A stretch of DNA of 64,000 nt, from NCBI GenBank assembly GCA_016706545.1, contig JADJJK010000036.1, positions 1-64,000 on the forward strand. Reading direction: 5' to 3'. Source of the DNA: Myxococcales bacterium. GTDB lineage: Bacteria; Myxococcota_A; Polyangia; Haliangiales; Haliangiaceae. The notes beneath the pieces were generated by a model that was not told where the DNA came from, ran no database searches, and saw only the letters and a program-made list of their open reading frames with translations. Within the stretch, counting starts at the first letter, position 1. Each line of letters opens with the position of its first letter. The position numbers were made by a program, and so were the translations under genes. Shown piece by piece: positions 27,060 to 41,336 of the stretch.

Positions 27060-28541
27060 TCAGAAGACTTCCTTGCGCTTGCTGCTCGAGAGGATGCCGA
27101 GTTGCTCACGATACTTCGCCACCGTGCGCCGCGCGATATCGATGCCCGACTTCTTGAGCAGCTCGACGATCTTCTGATCGGAGTGAGGCCGCTTGACATC
27201 CTCGCTGGACACCAGCTCCTTGATCTTGGACTTGACGGCCTGAGACGCCAGGTCTTCGCCGTTGGTGCGCGAGATGCCCGAGTTGAAGAAGAACTTCAGC
27301 TCGAAGATCCCCTGCGGAGTGTGGACGTACTTGTTGGTGGTGACGCGCGACACCGTCGACTCATGGACGCCGATGTCCTCTGCCACGTCGCGCAAGATCA
27401 GCGGCTTGAGGTGCGCGATCCCCTTCTCGAAGAAGTCGCGCTGGAACTTGAGGATCGACTCGGCGACCCGGATGATCGTGCGCTGGCGCTGCTGGATGGA
27501 GCGGATGAGCCACTGCGCGCTGCGCAGCTTGTCCTGGACGTAGTCCTTGGCGCCTTCGGAGTTGCCGATGGCGGCCCGGTAGAAGTTCGAGATCTTGAGC
27601 TTGGGCAGCCCATCGTCGTTGGGCACGACGAAGAACTTGTCGCCGATCTTGTGGATGTGAACATCCGGCGTGATGTAGTGCGGATCATCGAGCGAGTATT
27701 GCCGCCCCGGGCGCGGATCAAACTCCATGATGACCTTGGCCGCCTCGTAGATCTCGTCGAGCGGCTGCTTGAGGTCCTTGGCGATCGCCGGATAGTTCTT
27801 CTTCTCCAGGTTGCCCAGGTGCGACTTGATCATCTTGACGACCAGATCGTCGTCCTGCCCGGCGTGCATCGCCTGGATGAGCATGCACTCGGCCAGGTTG
27901 CGCGCGCCGATCCCGGTTGGATCGAAGGTCTGGATCTTCTCTAGCACCTGCTCGCACAGCTCGTCGCTGACCCCCAGGTCCGCGGCGATCTCCGAGATCG
28001 GCGGGTCCTTGAGGTACCCATCGGCGTCGATGTTGCCGATGATGGTGAGGCCGATCTCGAGCTGCTCTGGCGGCAAGCTGGACAGCTTGAGCTGCCAGGC
28101 CAGGTGATCGTGCAGCGAGGGCGGCTTGGTCAGCGTCGCTTCGAGCGATGGCATCTCCTCGCTGTCGCCGCGGTAGGCCGGCATCGGCGCGGCCATCGTG
28201 TAGTTGTCGAGGTAGTTCTCCCAGTCGATCTCGTTGACCGCCGCGGCGTCCGCTTTGACTTCGGAGGCCGTGCCGGGATCCGAGATCGGGATCTCCGTGG
28301 TCCCTGCCGACTCGAGCTGAGCCAGCATCTGCTCATCTCCGCCAACCGCCTCCCGGTCCTGACTGCGCTCCGTGTCCAGATCCAGCTCGTCATCCAGGAT
28401 CGGGTTTTCCAGCATCTCCTCGTGGACGAGCTCCGTCAGCTCCATCCGAGACAACTGCAAGAGCCGGATCGCTTGTTGCAGCAGCGGCGTCATCACGAGC
28501 TGCTGCGACAGCTTCAGCTCTTGTCGCATTTCCATCGCCAT
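27060..28541 (-). CDS. rpoN: RNA polymerase sigma-54 factor
   Basis: A 493-residue sigma-54. Region I is Gln/Leu-rich (LKLSQQLVMTPLLQQAIRLL), an acidic region II follows, the core-binding domain is present, and the RpoN box is ARRTVAKYREQLGI near the C-terminus, with a helix-turn-helix (VHESTVSRVTTNKYV) before it. It directs transcription from -24/-12 promoters with AAA+ activators. The ATG has an AGGAG site eight bases upstream. It heads the hpf-ptsN-hprK-rapZ-ptsH-ptsI gene order. Confidence 0.96.
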   Translation of the reverse strand: MAMEMRQELKLSQQLVMTPLLQQAIRLLQLSRMELTELVHEEMLENPILDDELDLDTERSQDREAVGGDEQMLAQLESAGTTEIPISDPGTASEVKADAAAVNEIDWENYLDNYTMAAPMPAYRGDSEEMPSLEATLTKPPSLHDHLAWQLKLSSLPPEQLEIGLTIIGNIDADGYLKDPPISEIAADLGVSDELCEQVLEKIQTFDPTGIGARNLAECMLIQAMHAGQDDDLVVKMIKSHLGNLEKKNYPAIAKDLKQPLDEIYEAAKVIMEFDPRPGRQYSLDDPHYITPDVHIHKIGDKFFVVPNDDGLPKLKISNFYRAAIGNSEGAKDYVQDKLRSAQWLIRSIQQRQRTIIRVAESILKFQRDFFEKGIAHLKPLILRDVAEDIGVHESTVSRVTTNKYVHTPQGIFELKFFFNSGISRTNGEDLASQAVKSKIKELVSSEDVKRPHSDQKIVELLKKSGIDIARRTVAKYREQLGILSSSKRKEVF

Positions 28542-28804
28542 CAGATAGCTCCTGTATTATCAACAGGTTACATGCCGATGCCGCAGTAGGCCAACATTGG
28601 TACGGCAATTGAAAGAGTAGTCGCCTCCTGTTGAGCTGTAAAGACAAATGGCCCGAGTCTTGAAGGAGCATTTCCACCGCAAGCTCGGTTACCAGCGCAC
28701 CGTGTGCGGTAACTAGCTGAAAGTGGCTTGATGCCAATGCAGCGGCCAGACCGGACCGGCCGAAACTGGCCTCAACCCGGACCTGCCGATCTGCGCCAGC
28801 TCAG

Positions 28805-30541
<1,737 letters not shown>

Positions 30542-30773
30542 AGGCCTCTCCGGCGGCCAGCGGCGCGCCGGTGGGGTTCTACCCAGGTCGCGCGCACAGT
30601 GCAATCGCCAAACGCGAAACTGTAGGTTCACCGTCTGTCGCGGCGCGATCACTCGCCGCGTCAGCGCGCACCGCGCCATCAGGCTCTCTTGGGAGCCCTC
30701 GCCCAAGACCTCGCCAGGCCGCGACAATTCGCCCCGATCCGGACCGGCGCGCGCAGCAGGCGCGCAGCTTGCG

Positions 30774-31163
30774 CTATTTCGCCTTCTCGCAAGCGAGAAA
30801 CTCACCAAGCTTCTTGCGATCGTCTGCAGACGGCTGCGGGATTCCCGGAGGCATGGAGGTGTTCGTCGCGTCGGGTCCCGCCGCCGACTCCGCGTCGATG
30901 GCGTCGAGATCCGTGCGAACCCCGGCGAGAGTGTCGTAGTCGCGGCCCACCGGCGCGCCGCCGCGCTGGGCGCCGGTCCTGGCGCTGGAGTGACAGCTCA
31001 CGCAGTACGTATCGAAGAACGGCTTGGCGAAGGCATCGTACGTCGGTGGAGCCGTGGTGGGGCAGACCGAGCCGGTCCCGCCATCGCCGCCACCGCAACC
31101 GGCCTGAGCCGTCACCAGAGCCATCAACAGCGCCGAAGCCACGAGGAGCAAGGTTTTCCGCAT
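30774..31163 (-). CDS. small c-type cytochrome lipoprotein
   Basis: A 129-residue protein. The ATG at 31163 begins a lipoprotein signal (MRKTLLLVASALLMA, lipobox AQAGC). One haem c motif is visible, CVSCH, and a likely axial Met in NTSMPPGIPQP. This is the pattern of the many single-haem lipoproteins of myxobacteria. It would carry electrons in the periplasm; partners are unknown. It stands alone between accC and pyrG on the same strand. Confidence 0.8.
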   Translation of the reverse strand: MRKTLLLVASALLMALVTAQAGCGGGDGGTGSVCPTTAPPTYDAFAKPFFDTYCVSCHSSARTGAQRGGAPVGRDYDTLAGVRTDLDAIDAESAAGPDATNTSMPPGIPQPSADDRKKLGEFLACEKAK

Positions 31164-31252
31164 ATCCCGCTTTTTTGTCACTTCTGGCGAAGGTACGCAA
31201 CCGGCGCCCCGCCGACACTGCGCCGTCGGTGAGCCGCCCGTGAGCCGCCGCA

Positions 31253-31280
31253 CGCAGTGTCCGCTCGACCGGACACTGCG
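31253..31280. terminator. perfect 11-bp inverted repeat downstream of accC
   Basis: CGCAGTGTCCG and its exact complement CGGACACTGCG are separated by six bases (CTCGAC). The hairpin lies 22 bases after the accC stop and before the cytochrome gene. It is stable and G/C-rich but has no T-tract after it on either strand, so it is either a non-canonical terminator or a protein-binding palindrome for the cytochrome gene. Confidence 0.45.
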
Positions 31281-31301
31281 ACGGGCCACAGCGAGGGCGG
31301 G

Positions 31302-32825
31302 CTACCTCGCCAGCCCGCGCCGCCACGCCGAGCGAGCGCCAGGCGGCGGCGGAGCGCTGGCCCCAGACGGGGCCGCCGACGGTGCGCTGGGCGCGAGGGT
31401 GAAGTCCAGCGCCGCCGCGGTCAGCGCCACCAGGGCCTGCTCCTCGCTGGCCTGCGGGGTGAGCTCCGCGGCGTTGCGCCCGATGAACCCGGTGTCGTAC
31501 TCCCCGGCGATGAAGCGCTCGTGGCGCAAGCAGCGCCGGTGAAACGGCAGGTTCGTCTCGATCCCGGCCACGTGGTACTCATCGAGCGCGCGCCGCATCC
31601 GCGCCACCGCCTGGGCCCGATCTTCTCCCCACACCACCAGCTTGGAGATCATCGGGTCATAGTGGACGGGGATCTCCGCGCCCTCATAGCAGCCGCTGTC
31701 ATTGCGCACCCAGGGGCCATCGGGCACCCGCAGATGGGTGATGGTGCCCGGCGACGGCAGGAACTTGATCGGATCTTCGGCGTACACCCGACACTCGATC
31801 GCGTGGCCGCGCCGACGACCATCGAGCTGCTCCTGGGTCAGCGGCAACGGCTTGCCCTCGGCGACCTCGAGCTGCCACGCGACCAGGTCGACGCCAAAGA
31901 TCATCTCGGTGACCGGATGCTCCACCTGCAAGCGGGTGTTCATCTCGAGGAAATAGTACCCGCCGTCCTCGCCCAGCAAGAACTCGCAGGTCCCGGCCCC
32001 CACGTAGTGAACCGCCCGCGCCGCGGCGACCGCGGCGGCCCCCATGCTGGCGCGCAGCGCCGGGTCGACCACCGGCGACGGCGCCTCCTCGATCACCTTC
32101 TGGTGCCGGCGCTGGATGGAGCAGTCGCGCTCGCCCAGGTACACCACGTTGCCGTGCTGGTCGCCAAACACCTGGATCTCGATGTGGCGCGGCCGCAAGA
32201 TCGCCTTCTCGAGGTACACCGTGTCGTCGCCAAACGCGGCGCCAGCCTCGCGGCGCGCGCCGTCGAAGGCAGCCGGCAGGTCCGCGCGGCTGGCCACCAG
32301 GCGCATGCCCTTGCCACCGCCGCCGGCCGCGGCCTTGATGAGCACCGGAAAGCCGATCCGATCGGCGGCCAGGAGCGCGTCGTCGGAGGTCGCGAACCCC
32401 GCGCCCTCGGGGCCGTTGTCCCCGGGCACCACCGGCGCGCCCGCCGCCGACACCGTCTGCCGGGCCAGGGTCTTTTGCCCCATCTTGCGGATCGCCTCGG
32501 TGGGCGGGCCGATGAAGGTCAGGCCCGCCGCGGCGCAAGCCTCTGCGAACTCTTCGTTCTCCGAGAGGAACCCATAGCCGGGATGTACGGAATCTGCACC
32601 AGTTATCCGGGCGGCCTCCAGGATCTTGTCGATGCGCAGGTAGCTCTCGCGAGCCGGCGCTGGGCCAATGCCCACTGCAAAATCGGCCAGTTGAACATGA
32701 GGAGCCAGCCGGTCGACGTCGCTGTATACTGCGACGGTCTCCAGGCCGCGTTCCTTGCAGCTCCGCATGACTCGCACGGCGATCTCGCCTCGGTTGGCGA
32801 CCAGCACTCGGCGTATCGAAGGCAT
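31302..32825 (-). CDS. accC: biotin carboxylase (AccC-type) subunit
   Basis: A 507-residue protein. It begins RRVLVANRGEIAVRVMRSC, with SVHPGYGFLSENEEFAE, the glycine-rich ATP-grasp loop KAAAGGGGKGMRLV and the catalytic EMNTRLQVEHPVTE. It carboxylates biotin on a carrier protein with ATP and bicarbonate. There is no biotinyl domain in the protein and no accB next to it, so it could belong to acetyl-CoA carboxylase or to a propionyl/methylcrotonyl-CoA carboxylase; the 507-residue length and an Ala/Pro-rich tail leave this open. Confidence 0.88.
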   Translation of the reverse strand: MPSIRRVLVANRGEIAVRVMRSCKERGLETVAVYSDVDRLAPHVQLADFAVGIGPAPARESYLRIDKILEAARITGADSVHPGYGFLSENEEFAEACAAAGLTFIGPPTEAIRKMGQKTLARQTVSAAGAPVVPGDNGPEGAGFATSDDALLAADRIGFPVLIKAAAGGGGKGMRLVASRADLPAAFDGARREAGAAFGDDTVYLEKAILRPRHIEIQVFGDQHGNVVYLGERDCSIQRRHQKVIEEAPSPVVDPALRASMGAAAVAAARAVHYVGAGTCEFLLGEDGGYYFLEMNTRLQVEHPVTEMIFGVDLVAWQLEVAEGKPLPLTQEQLDGRRRGHAIECRVYAEDPIKFLPSPGTITHLRVPDGPWVRNDSGCYEGAEIPVHYDPMISKLVVWGEDRAQAVARMRRALDEYHVAGIETNLPFHRRCLRHERFIAGEYDTGFIGRNAAELTPQASEEQALVALTAAALDFTLAPSAPSAAPSGASAPPPPGARSAWRRGLAR

Positions 32826-32895
32826 GGGCGCACTCTACTTCCGTCCCGGGTGTAGTGGGAGGTGGGCCGCCCCCCTTTCATCTCTCGTACAAACG

Positions 32896-32924
32896 TTGCA
32901 TCCCTGGGCGGCAACTCCTACTAT
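32896..32924 (+). promoter_or_regulatory. candidate sigma-70-type promoter of the PilZ gene
   Basis: TTGCAT and TACTAT are separated by 17 bases, the consensus spacing, about 80 bases before the TTG start of the PilZ gene, within the divergent gap to accC. Prediction by eye. Confidence 0.5.
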
Positions 32925-33004
32925 CACGATCGAGTTGGGTCCCTTGGGGGCGGGCTACGGTGGCGGCGTACTCGAATCGCCGACCGCGATTATCGGAGAA
33001 TGCC

Positions 33005-34945
<1,941 letters not shown>

Positions 34946-34951
34946 CGATCT

Positions 34952-34967
34952 GCGACCGGAGGGTCGC
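34952..34967. terminator. short hairpin between convergent genes
   Basis: GCGACC, loop GGAG, GGTCGC form a perfect 6-bp stem in the 36-base gap between the convergent PilZ and VWA genes. There is no T-tract. Candidate bidirectional terminator. Confidence 0.35.
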
Positions 34968-34981
34968 CCGCCGGCGACGCG

Positions 34982-36196
<1,215 letters not shown>

Positions 36197-36210
36197 GAGC
36201 GAAGGCCCCC

Positions 36211-36311
36211 GGCGGCGCAGGCAGCGGCGGCGCAGGCAGCGACGGCGCAGGCAGCGGCGGCGCAGGCAGCGGCGGCGCAGGCAGCGGCGGCGCAGGCAGC
36301 GACGGCGCAGG
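36211..36311. repeat. 15-bp tandem repeat, 6 full copies plus a partial
   Basis: Units of GGCGGCGCAGGCAGC (two begin GACGG) run head-to-tail between the MoxR and VWA genes. A frame through them would encode an Ala/Cys peptide, but it has no separate gene support. They lie in the untranslated spacer of the probable operon and would form strong RNA structure. Confidence 0.85.
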
Positions 36312-36334
36312 TCATGCGTGGCTCCGTCACCTGA

Positions 36335-37159
36335 TTAGGCCTTGGCTCGCTTGCCGATGAGCTCGACGTCATGCTCGTTCTTGAGCAACGTGCCCAAGAA
36401 CGGGATCCCTCCGCCGACCCGGCTCAGATCCACCCCGGCCTTGCGCAGCGCGCAGATCCAGTCGATGAGCTCCGAGGTGCTGGGCCGCTTGCGCAGCCGC
36501 GGGGTCGAGCGCAGGCCGTAGAAGATCTCCAGGGCGTTGTCGAGCACCGCGCTGGTGACCTCCGGGTGGTGGACCCGCACGATGCGCGACATCAGCTCGC
36601 GGTTGGGGAACTCGATGTAGTGGAAGACGCAGCGGCGCAGGAACGCGTCCGGCAGCTCCTTCTCGTTGTTCGACGTGATGATGACGACCGGCCGCTCCAC
36701 CGCCGCCACCTCCCGGCCGGTCTCGTCGATGCGAAAGCGCATGGCGTCCAGCTCGAGCAGGAGGTCATTGGGGAACTCGATGTCCGCCTTGTCGATCTCG
36801 TCGATGAGCAGCACCACGCGCGAGGACGCGTCCAGCGCCTGACCCAGCGGGCCGAGCTTGATGTAAGCGGCGATGTCCTTCACGTCGCCACCGCCGAAGC
36901 GACTGTCGTGGAGGCGCGCCACCGTGTCGTAGACGTAGAGGCCATCCTTGGCCTTGGTGGTGGACTTGACGTGCCAGCGCAAGAGCGGGAGCTTGAGCGC
37001 GGCGGCGACGTTCTCGGCCAGCAGGGTCTTGCCGGTCCCCGGCTCGCCGCGCACCAGCAGCGGCCGCGCCAGCGACACCGCCACGTTGACCGAGGCCATC
37101 AGGTCATCGGACGCGATATAGGTCTCGGTCCCGGCGAATTGATCGAACGAATCGAACAT
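36335..37159 (-). CDS. MoxR-family AAA+ ATPase
   Basis: A 274-residue protein with Walker A GEPGTGKT, Walker B VVLLIDEIDKAD and sensor-1 IITSNNEKELPDAFLRR. These are MoxR features: small AAA+ ATPases that, with a VWA partner, insert cofactors or remodel complexes. The partner gene is next downstream, separated by the 15-bp repeat. Start ATG with MFDSFDQFAGTETYI, normal for the family. Confidence 0.9.
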   Translation of the reverse strand: MFDSFDQFAGTETYIASDDLMASVNVAVSLARPLLVRGEPGTGKTLLAENVAAALKLPLLRWHVKSTTKAKDGLYVYDTVARLHDSRFGGGDVKDIAAYIKLGPLGQALDASSRVVLLIDEIDKADIEFPNDLLLELDAMRFRIDETGREVAAVERPVVIITSNNEKELPDAFLRRCVFHYIEFPNRELMSRIVRVHHPEVTSAVLDNALEIFYGLRSTPRLRKRPSTSELIDWICALRKAGVDLSRVGGGIPFLGTLLKNEHDVELIGKRAKA

Positions 37160-37310
37160 CCCTCTGACCGTAGCAGGTTCATCCCGCGAGTCCTATGGCG
37201 ACGGGCCAGGTCGGGCGGGACAAGCGCCGCCCAAGGCCATCAAGAGGCGACCAAGGCCACCCGAGGCACCCCATGGACACCCCACACCCATGGCCCTCCG
37301 GGGGCCTGGC

Positions 37311-37598
37311 CTACTTGCGGCCGCGCACGTACGCATCGCCGACGCTGTAGAGCCAGGTCGCGGCGTACACCAGCCCGGCGACGCTGCCCAGGATGGGGAT
37401 CGCACCCACCCAGCTCAGCCCGCTCACGCCCGCGACCACCAGCACGCCGATCGCCTTGTCCGTCTCGCCGTTGACGAGCTGACCGACGCCGGGCACCACC
37501 GCGCTGCAGATCGCGGGCACCCAGCTCCCACCGGAGGCCCGCCGAACGAGAGCTTTGCTCATGTCGACACTATGAGGCACGAAGGGCGCCTCGGCCAT
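37311..37598 (-). CDS. small membrane protein
   Basis: A 95-residue protein. Two hydrophobic stretches, ICSAVVPGVGQLVNG and AIGVLVVAGVSGLSWVGAIP onward, with a 'PG.GQ...G....A' turn as in TM2/DUF5683-type proteins. The ATG at 37598 shares one base with the stop of the FadL-like gene (TGATG), so translation is coupled; an ATG at 37562 is also possible. Function unknown. Confidence 0.6.
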   Translation of the reverse strand: MAEAPFVPHSVDMSKALVRRASGGSWVPAICSAVVPGVGQLVNGETDKAIGVLVVAGVSGLSWVGAIPILGSVAGLVYAATWLYSVGDAYVRGRK

Positions 37599-39208
37599 CA
37601 GAACCTGGCGGTGGCGCCGAGCATCAGCAGCAGGTAGTGAGAGCTGTACGTGCCGTGATTGACTGGGTTCTCGGCCTGCGAACGCGAGTCGAACAACGGG
37701 TTGATCGGATCTGCGCCGCTGCGATCCTCGGGCAGCGCGTCCCGGTTCTGGCCATCGCAGCCGCGGTCCAGCAGGGTCGGGTTGCAGGGCTCACCGACGG
37801 TCCGGGTGCCCTCGAGGATGGTCCCCACGCCCAGGTCTAGCTGCAGGCGCTCGGTGCGAAACGATGCCCCGGCCGCCAGCGTGGTGCGCGCGGCGCCGTC
37901 GAAGTCGATGCGCTCCCAGCCGCTCTTGGCCGCGGCGGTGTCGTAGGCCACGCCGCCGCGCACGATGAGCTCGCGCTGGCCCTGCGCCCCCAGCGGGATG
38001 TGATAGCTGCCGCCCAGCCGCGCCGCGAAGGTGTCCTGGAAGCCGTGGTGGATGATCCCGTCCTTGAGGCTGACCAGCCCGTTGAGCTTGGCGTCCACCA
38101 CCACCAGAAAGGAGGAGGACCGCTCCCCGCTCCAGTTCTCCCAGCCAAGGTCCAGCTCCACGTCGGCGCGCTCGCGGCCATTGGCGTCGAAGAAGCGATA
38201 GCGACCGGCGATCGACGCCGACATCGGCAGCGTGAGATCGGCGCAGGCCTTGAGCTTCTCGGCGGTGCCGCCGCGAGCGCAGCGGGCCTCGTCGTCCGGC
38301 GCCGCGGTGATCTCGGCGGGGATCCCGGCCAGGGTCAGGTACTGGCTGAGCTGCACCTCCGCGGTGCCCTCGCCCACCAGCGCCAGCTCGCCGGTGTACT
38401 GCGCCGCCAGCTCGATCTCGCGGGTCGGTCGATAGGCCACGCCCAGGCCGCCGGAGGGGATGAAGTTGTCGCGAACATCGAGCGCGAACACCGCCTCGTT
38501 GCGGGTGGACTCTTCGTAGTTGGGCAGCCCCCAGAGGAACGTGCGCGCGGTGATGCGACCGACGCCGACGGAGAGACGCGCGCCGACGTCGAGCTTGGGG
38601 GAGATCCGGTACGACGCCCCCACCGAGGTCACGAAGAACTCCGCGCCCTGCTCGACGATATCGTAGCGAGTGGGCGGCGGTGGCTCCACGGGGTCATCGA
38701 TGTGGTAGTCCGCGCCGACCGAGCGAAACGGGTAGCTCTGCGGCGTGTAGAGGCCGGCCGCCAGGGTGAGCCCTGGGATGCAGCTCCCAAGATCCGAGCT
38801 CACCGCGATCATCGGGATGATCTGAAACGGCCCCACGCCGATCGGCGGCGACGAGTCGTCGTGCATCGTCGGGTGATCCGCGCCCTCCCACGCCACGTCC
38901 CGCGTCGAGATCTCGTCGTAGGTGCCGAAGCGATCGAACGAGAGATCGAAGTCGATGAGCGACGCGCCGACCATGACGTGGGTGCCGGGCAGATCGGCCA
39001 GCTTGGCGGGATTGAGCAACAACGCCTCCGGGTTGTCGACCGACGCGGTGGAGGCGCCGGCTCGCCCGGTGGACACCGCGCCGATGCCGGGCAGGTACAG
39101 CCCGCCAGCGAGGGCTCGCGGAGCAGAAGGCCCAACCACGCCGGCCAGCGCCCCCAGCACCACCAGCACACGCGGGCGCCTCACGACCGGGCAAATGGAT
39201 CCCATCAA
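37598..39208 (-). CDS. FadL/TodX (OmpP1)-family outer-membrane protein
   Basis: A 536-residue protein with a signal peptide (cut after PRALA) and the FadL N-terminal text GGLYLPGIGAVSTGRAGAS and VDNPEALLLNPAKLADLPGT, then long beta-barrel sequence ending in Phe (MLGATARF). The family takes up long-chain fatty acids or other hydrophobic compounds across the outer membrane. The start overlaps the mnmG stop (ATGA). Confidence 0.85.
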   Translation of the reverse strand: MMGSICPVVRRPRVLVVLGALAGVVGPSAPRALAGGLYLPGIGAVSTGRAGASTASVDNPEALLLNPAKLADLPGTHVMVGASLIDFDLSFDRFGTYDEISTRDVAWEGADHPTMHDDSSPPIGVGPFQIIPMIAVSSDLGSCIPGLTLAAGLYTPQSYPFRSVGADYHIDDPVEPPPPTRYDIVEQGAEFFVTSVGASYRISPKLDVGARLSVGVGRITARTFLWGLPNYEESTRNEAVFALDVRDNFIPSGGLGVAYRPTREIELAAQYTGELALVGEGTAEVQLSQYLTLAGIPAEITAAPDDEARCARGGTAEKLKACADLTLPMSASIAGRYRFFDANGRERADVELDLGWENWSGERSSSFLVVVDAKLNGLVSLKDGIIHHGFQDTFAARLGGSYHIPLGAQGQRELIVRGGVAYDTAAAKSGWERIDFDGAARTTLAAGASFRTERLQLDLGVGTILEGTRTVGEPCNPTLLDRGCDGQNRDALPEDRSGADPINPLFDSRSQAENPVNHGTYSSHYLLLMLGATARF

Positions 39209-41163
39209 CCGGAGGCTACCTCAGCCTTGCGGCGCTGCGATAGCCCTATATGGGTCATCAAGATCGCCACCGCAGCCGGCGTGATTCCGGAGATCCGCGA
39301 GGCCTGCCCGACGGAGCGCGGGCGGATCGCCTGCAGCTTCTCGACCACCTCGCGCGACAGGCCAGGGATGCTGGCGTAGTCCAGATCCTCGGGCACCGCC
39401 ACCGACTCGGAGCGCAGCATGCGCGACGCCTCGGACTCCTGGCGCTTGAGGTAGCCCTCGTACTTGACCTCGATCTCGATGCGCTCGGCCACGCTGGCGC
39501 TCGGCGCGCCCTGCCCCTGCCCGGCGACCTGCGCCAGCGCTTCGATCTCGGCGGCGCCCAGCTCGGGCCGCCGTAGCAGCTCCGCCAGCGACATCCGCCG
39601 CGACTCGAGGGGCGCCGAGCCAAAGCGCGCCAGCGCCGCGTTGATCTCGGGCGTGCCGGTGACCGAGAGCGCCAGGACGCGCGCGCGCGCGGACGCCAGC
39701 TCGCGCTGCCAGCCCTCGAACGCTCGCCAGCGCTCGTCGTCGATGAGCCCGAGCCTTCGGCCGATGCCCATCAGGCGATCGGCGGTGTTGTCTTCGCGCA
39801 GGATGAGCCGGTACTCGGCGCGCGAGGTCATCATGCGGTACGGCTCCTTGGTGCCGCGGGTCACCAGGTCATCCACCAGCACGCCGCCGTAGGCCTCGTC
39901 GCGCCGCAGGATCAAGGGCTCGCGGTCGCCAGGTCCCAGGCCCTGCGCCAGCGCGGCGTTCACCCCCGCCAGGAGCCCCTGGATCGCCGCCTCCTCGTAG
40001 CCGCTGGTGCCGTTGAGCTGGCCGGCGTGATACAGGCCGGCCACGCGCCGGGTCTCGAGGGTCGGCAGGATCTCGCGCGGATCGATGAAGTCGTACTCCA
40101 CCGCGTAGCCCGGGCGGGTCATCTCCGCGCGCTCGAGCCCCGGGATGGTGCGCAGGAACGCGAGCTGGACGTCGAACGGCAGCGAGGTGGAGATGCCGTT
40201 GGGGTAGACCTCGCCGGCGCCGCCGAGCCCGACCTCCACGCCCTCCGGCTCGAGGAAGATCTGATGGCGATCCTTGTCCGCGAACCGGACCACCTTGTCC
40301 TCGATGCTGGGGCAGTACCGCGGGCCGGTGCCGGAGATCTCTCCGCGGTACAGCGGCGAGCGAGACAGGTTGGCGCGGATGACCTCGTGGGTCTTCTCGG
40401 TGGTGTAGGTGATCCAGCACGGCACCTGCGGCAACGGCGGCGGCGCGTAGCCGTCTGGCTGCCAGCGGAAGGTGGGCGCAGGCACATCTCCAGGCTGCAG
40501 CTCCAGCGCGGAGACGTCGAGCGTTCGCCGGTCGAGCCGGCACGGCGTGCCGGTCTTTAGCCGCGCCAGCGGAAACCCCAGGTGGGCCAGGCTCGCCGAC
40601 AGCCCCAGCGCCGGCGCCTCGCCCGCGCGACCGCCGCTGGCCTTGGCTTCGCCGACGAAGATGGTGCCGCGCAGGAAGGTCCCGGTGGTCAAGATGACGG
40701 TACGACCGCGGTAGCGCACGCCCATGGTCGTCTCCACCCCGACCACGCGAGCCCGGGTACCTCCTTCATCGATGCCCAAGGACGCCACCTCCCCCTGCCG
40801 CAACGCCAAATTCGGGCATCGCTCGAGCTCGCTGCGCATCAGGTCGCGGTAGCGCCGCTTGTCTGCCTGGGCCCTCGTCGAGCGCACCGCTGGCCCCTTG
40901 GAGGCGTTGAGCCGGCGAAACTGGATGCCGGTGGCGTCGATGACGCGCGCCATCTCGCCGCCCAGCGCGTCGATCTCTTTGACCAGGTGGCCCTTGGCGA
41001 CCCCGCCGATGGCGGGGTTGCATGACATGTGCGCGACCGTGTCGATCGATCCGGTGAGCACCAGCACCTTGGCGCCCATGCGCGCCGCGGCGAGCGCGGC
41101 CTCGCATCCGGCGTGGCCGGCGCCGACGACAATGACCTGGTATTCATCGGGGTATTCGAACAT
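39205..41163 (-). CDS. mnmG: tRNA uridine-5-carboxymethylaminomethyl modification enzyme MnmG
   Basis: A 652-residue FAD protein; with MnmE it modifies U34 of certain tRNAs. The FAD motif is VIVVGAGHAGCEAALAAARMG, followed by HMSCNPAIGGVAKGHLVKE and QLNGTSGYEEAAIQGLLAG; the C-terminal helical domain ends with ISGITPAAVAILMTHIG. The ATG at 41163 was chosen at MFEYPDEYQVIVVG; the frame upstream lies in purine-rich spacer. No mnmE is seen in the window. Confidence 0.95.
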   Translation of the reverse strand: MFEYPDEYQVIVVGAGHAGCEAALAAARMGAKVLVLTGSIDTVAHMSCNPAIGGVAKGHLVKEIDALGGEMARVIDATGIQFRRLNASKGPAVRSTRAQADKRRYRDLMRSELERCPNLALRQGEVASLGIDEGGTRARVVGVETTMGVRYRGRTVILTTGTFLRGTIFVGEAKASGGRAGEAPALGLSASLAHLGFPLARLKTGTPCRLDRRTLDVSALELQPGDVPAPTFRWQPDGYAPPPLPQVPCWITYTTEKTHEVIRANLSRSPLYRGEISGTGPRYCPSIEDKVVRFADKDRHQIFLEPEGVEVGLGGAGEVYPNGISTSLPFDVQLAFLRTIPGLERAEMTRPGYAVEYDFIDPREILPTLETRRVAGLYHAGQLNGTSGYEEAAIQGLLAGVNAALAQGLGPGDREPLILRRDEAYGGVLVDDLVTRGTKEPYRMMTSRAEYRLILREDNTADRLMGIGRRLGLIDDERWRAFEGWQRELASARARVLALSVTGTPEINAALARFGSAPLESRRMSLAELLRRPELGAAEIEALAQVAGQGQGAPSASVAERIEIEVKYEGYLKRQESEASRMLRSESVAVPEDLDYASIPGLSREVVEKLQAIRPRSVGQASRISGITPAAVAILMTHIGLSQRRKAEVASG

Positions 41164-41267
41164 CGGTGGGCCCTGGCAAGACGAAACGAACAGAGAGGAC
41201 AGAGAAGGACAGAGAAGGAGAGAGAGCAAGGAGAGAAGGAGCGCCGCGAACGATCACTAGCGGCGCG

Positions 41268-41303
41268 GAGCGAGACGAGCGAGACGAGCGAGATGAGCGA
41301 GAA
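41268..41303. repeat. 9-bp tandem repeat, 4 copies, in a purine-rich spacer
   Basis: GAGCGAGAC, GAGCGAGAC, GAGCGAGAT, GAGCGAGAA. The whole gap from 41164 to 41336 is nearly all purines on the plus strand (long GAGA/GGAGA runs), between mnmG and the lipoprotein gene. Such tracts can form triplex or unusual DNA. No gene is seen in it. Confidence 0.7.
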
Positions 41304-41336
41304 CGGCCGAGAATGAGCGAGAACGAGCCAGCTCGA

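Noticed and set aside
28542..28804. rpoN promoter
   Set aside because: TTGGCC...TAACCT with an 18-base spacer was seen but is too weak to list; the AGGAG ribosome site is clear.
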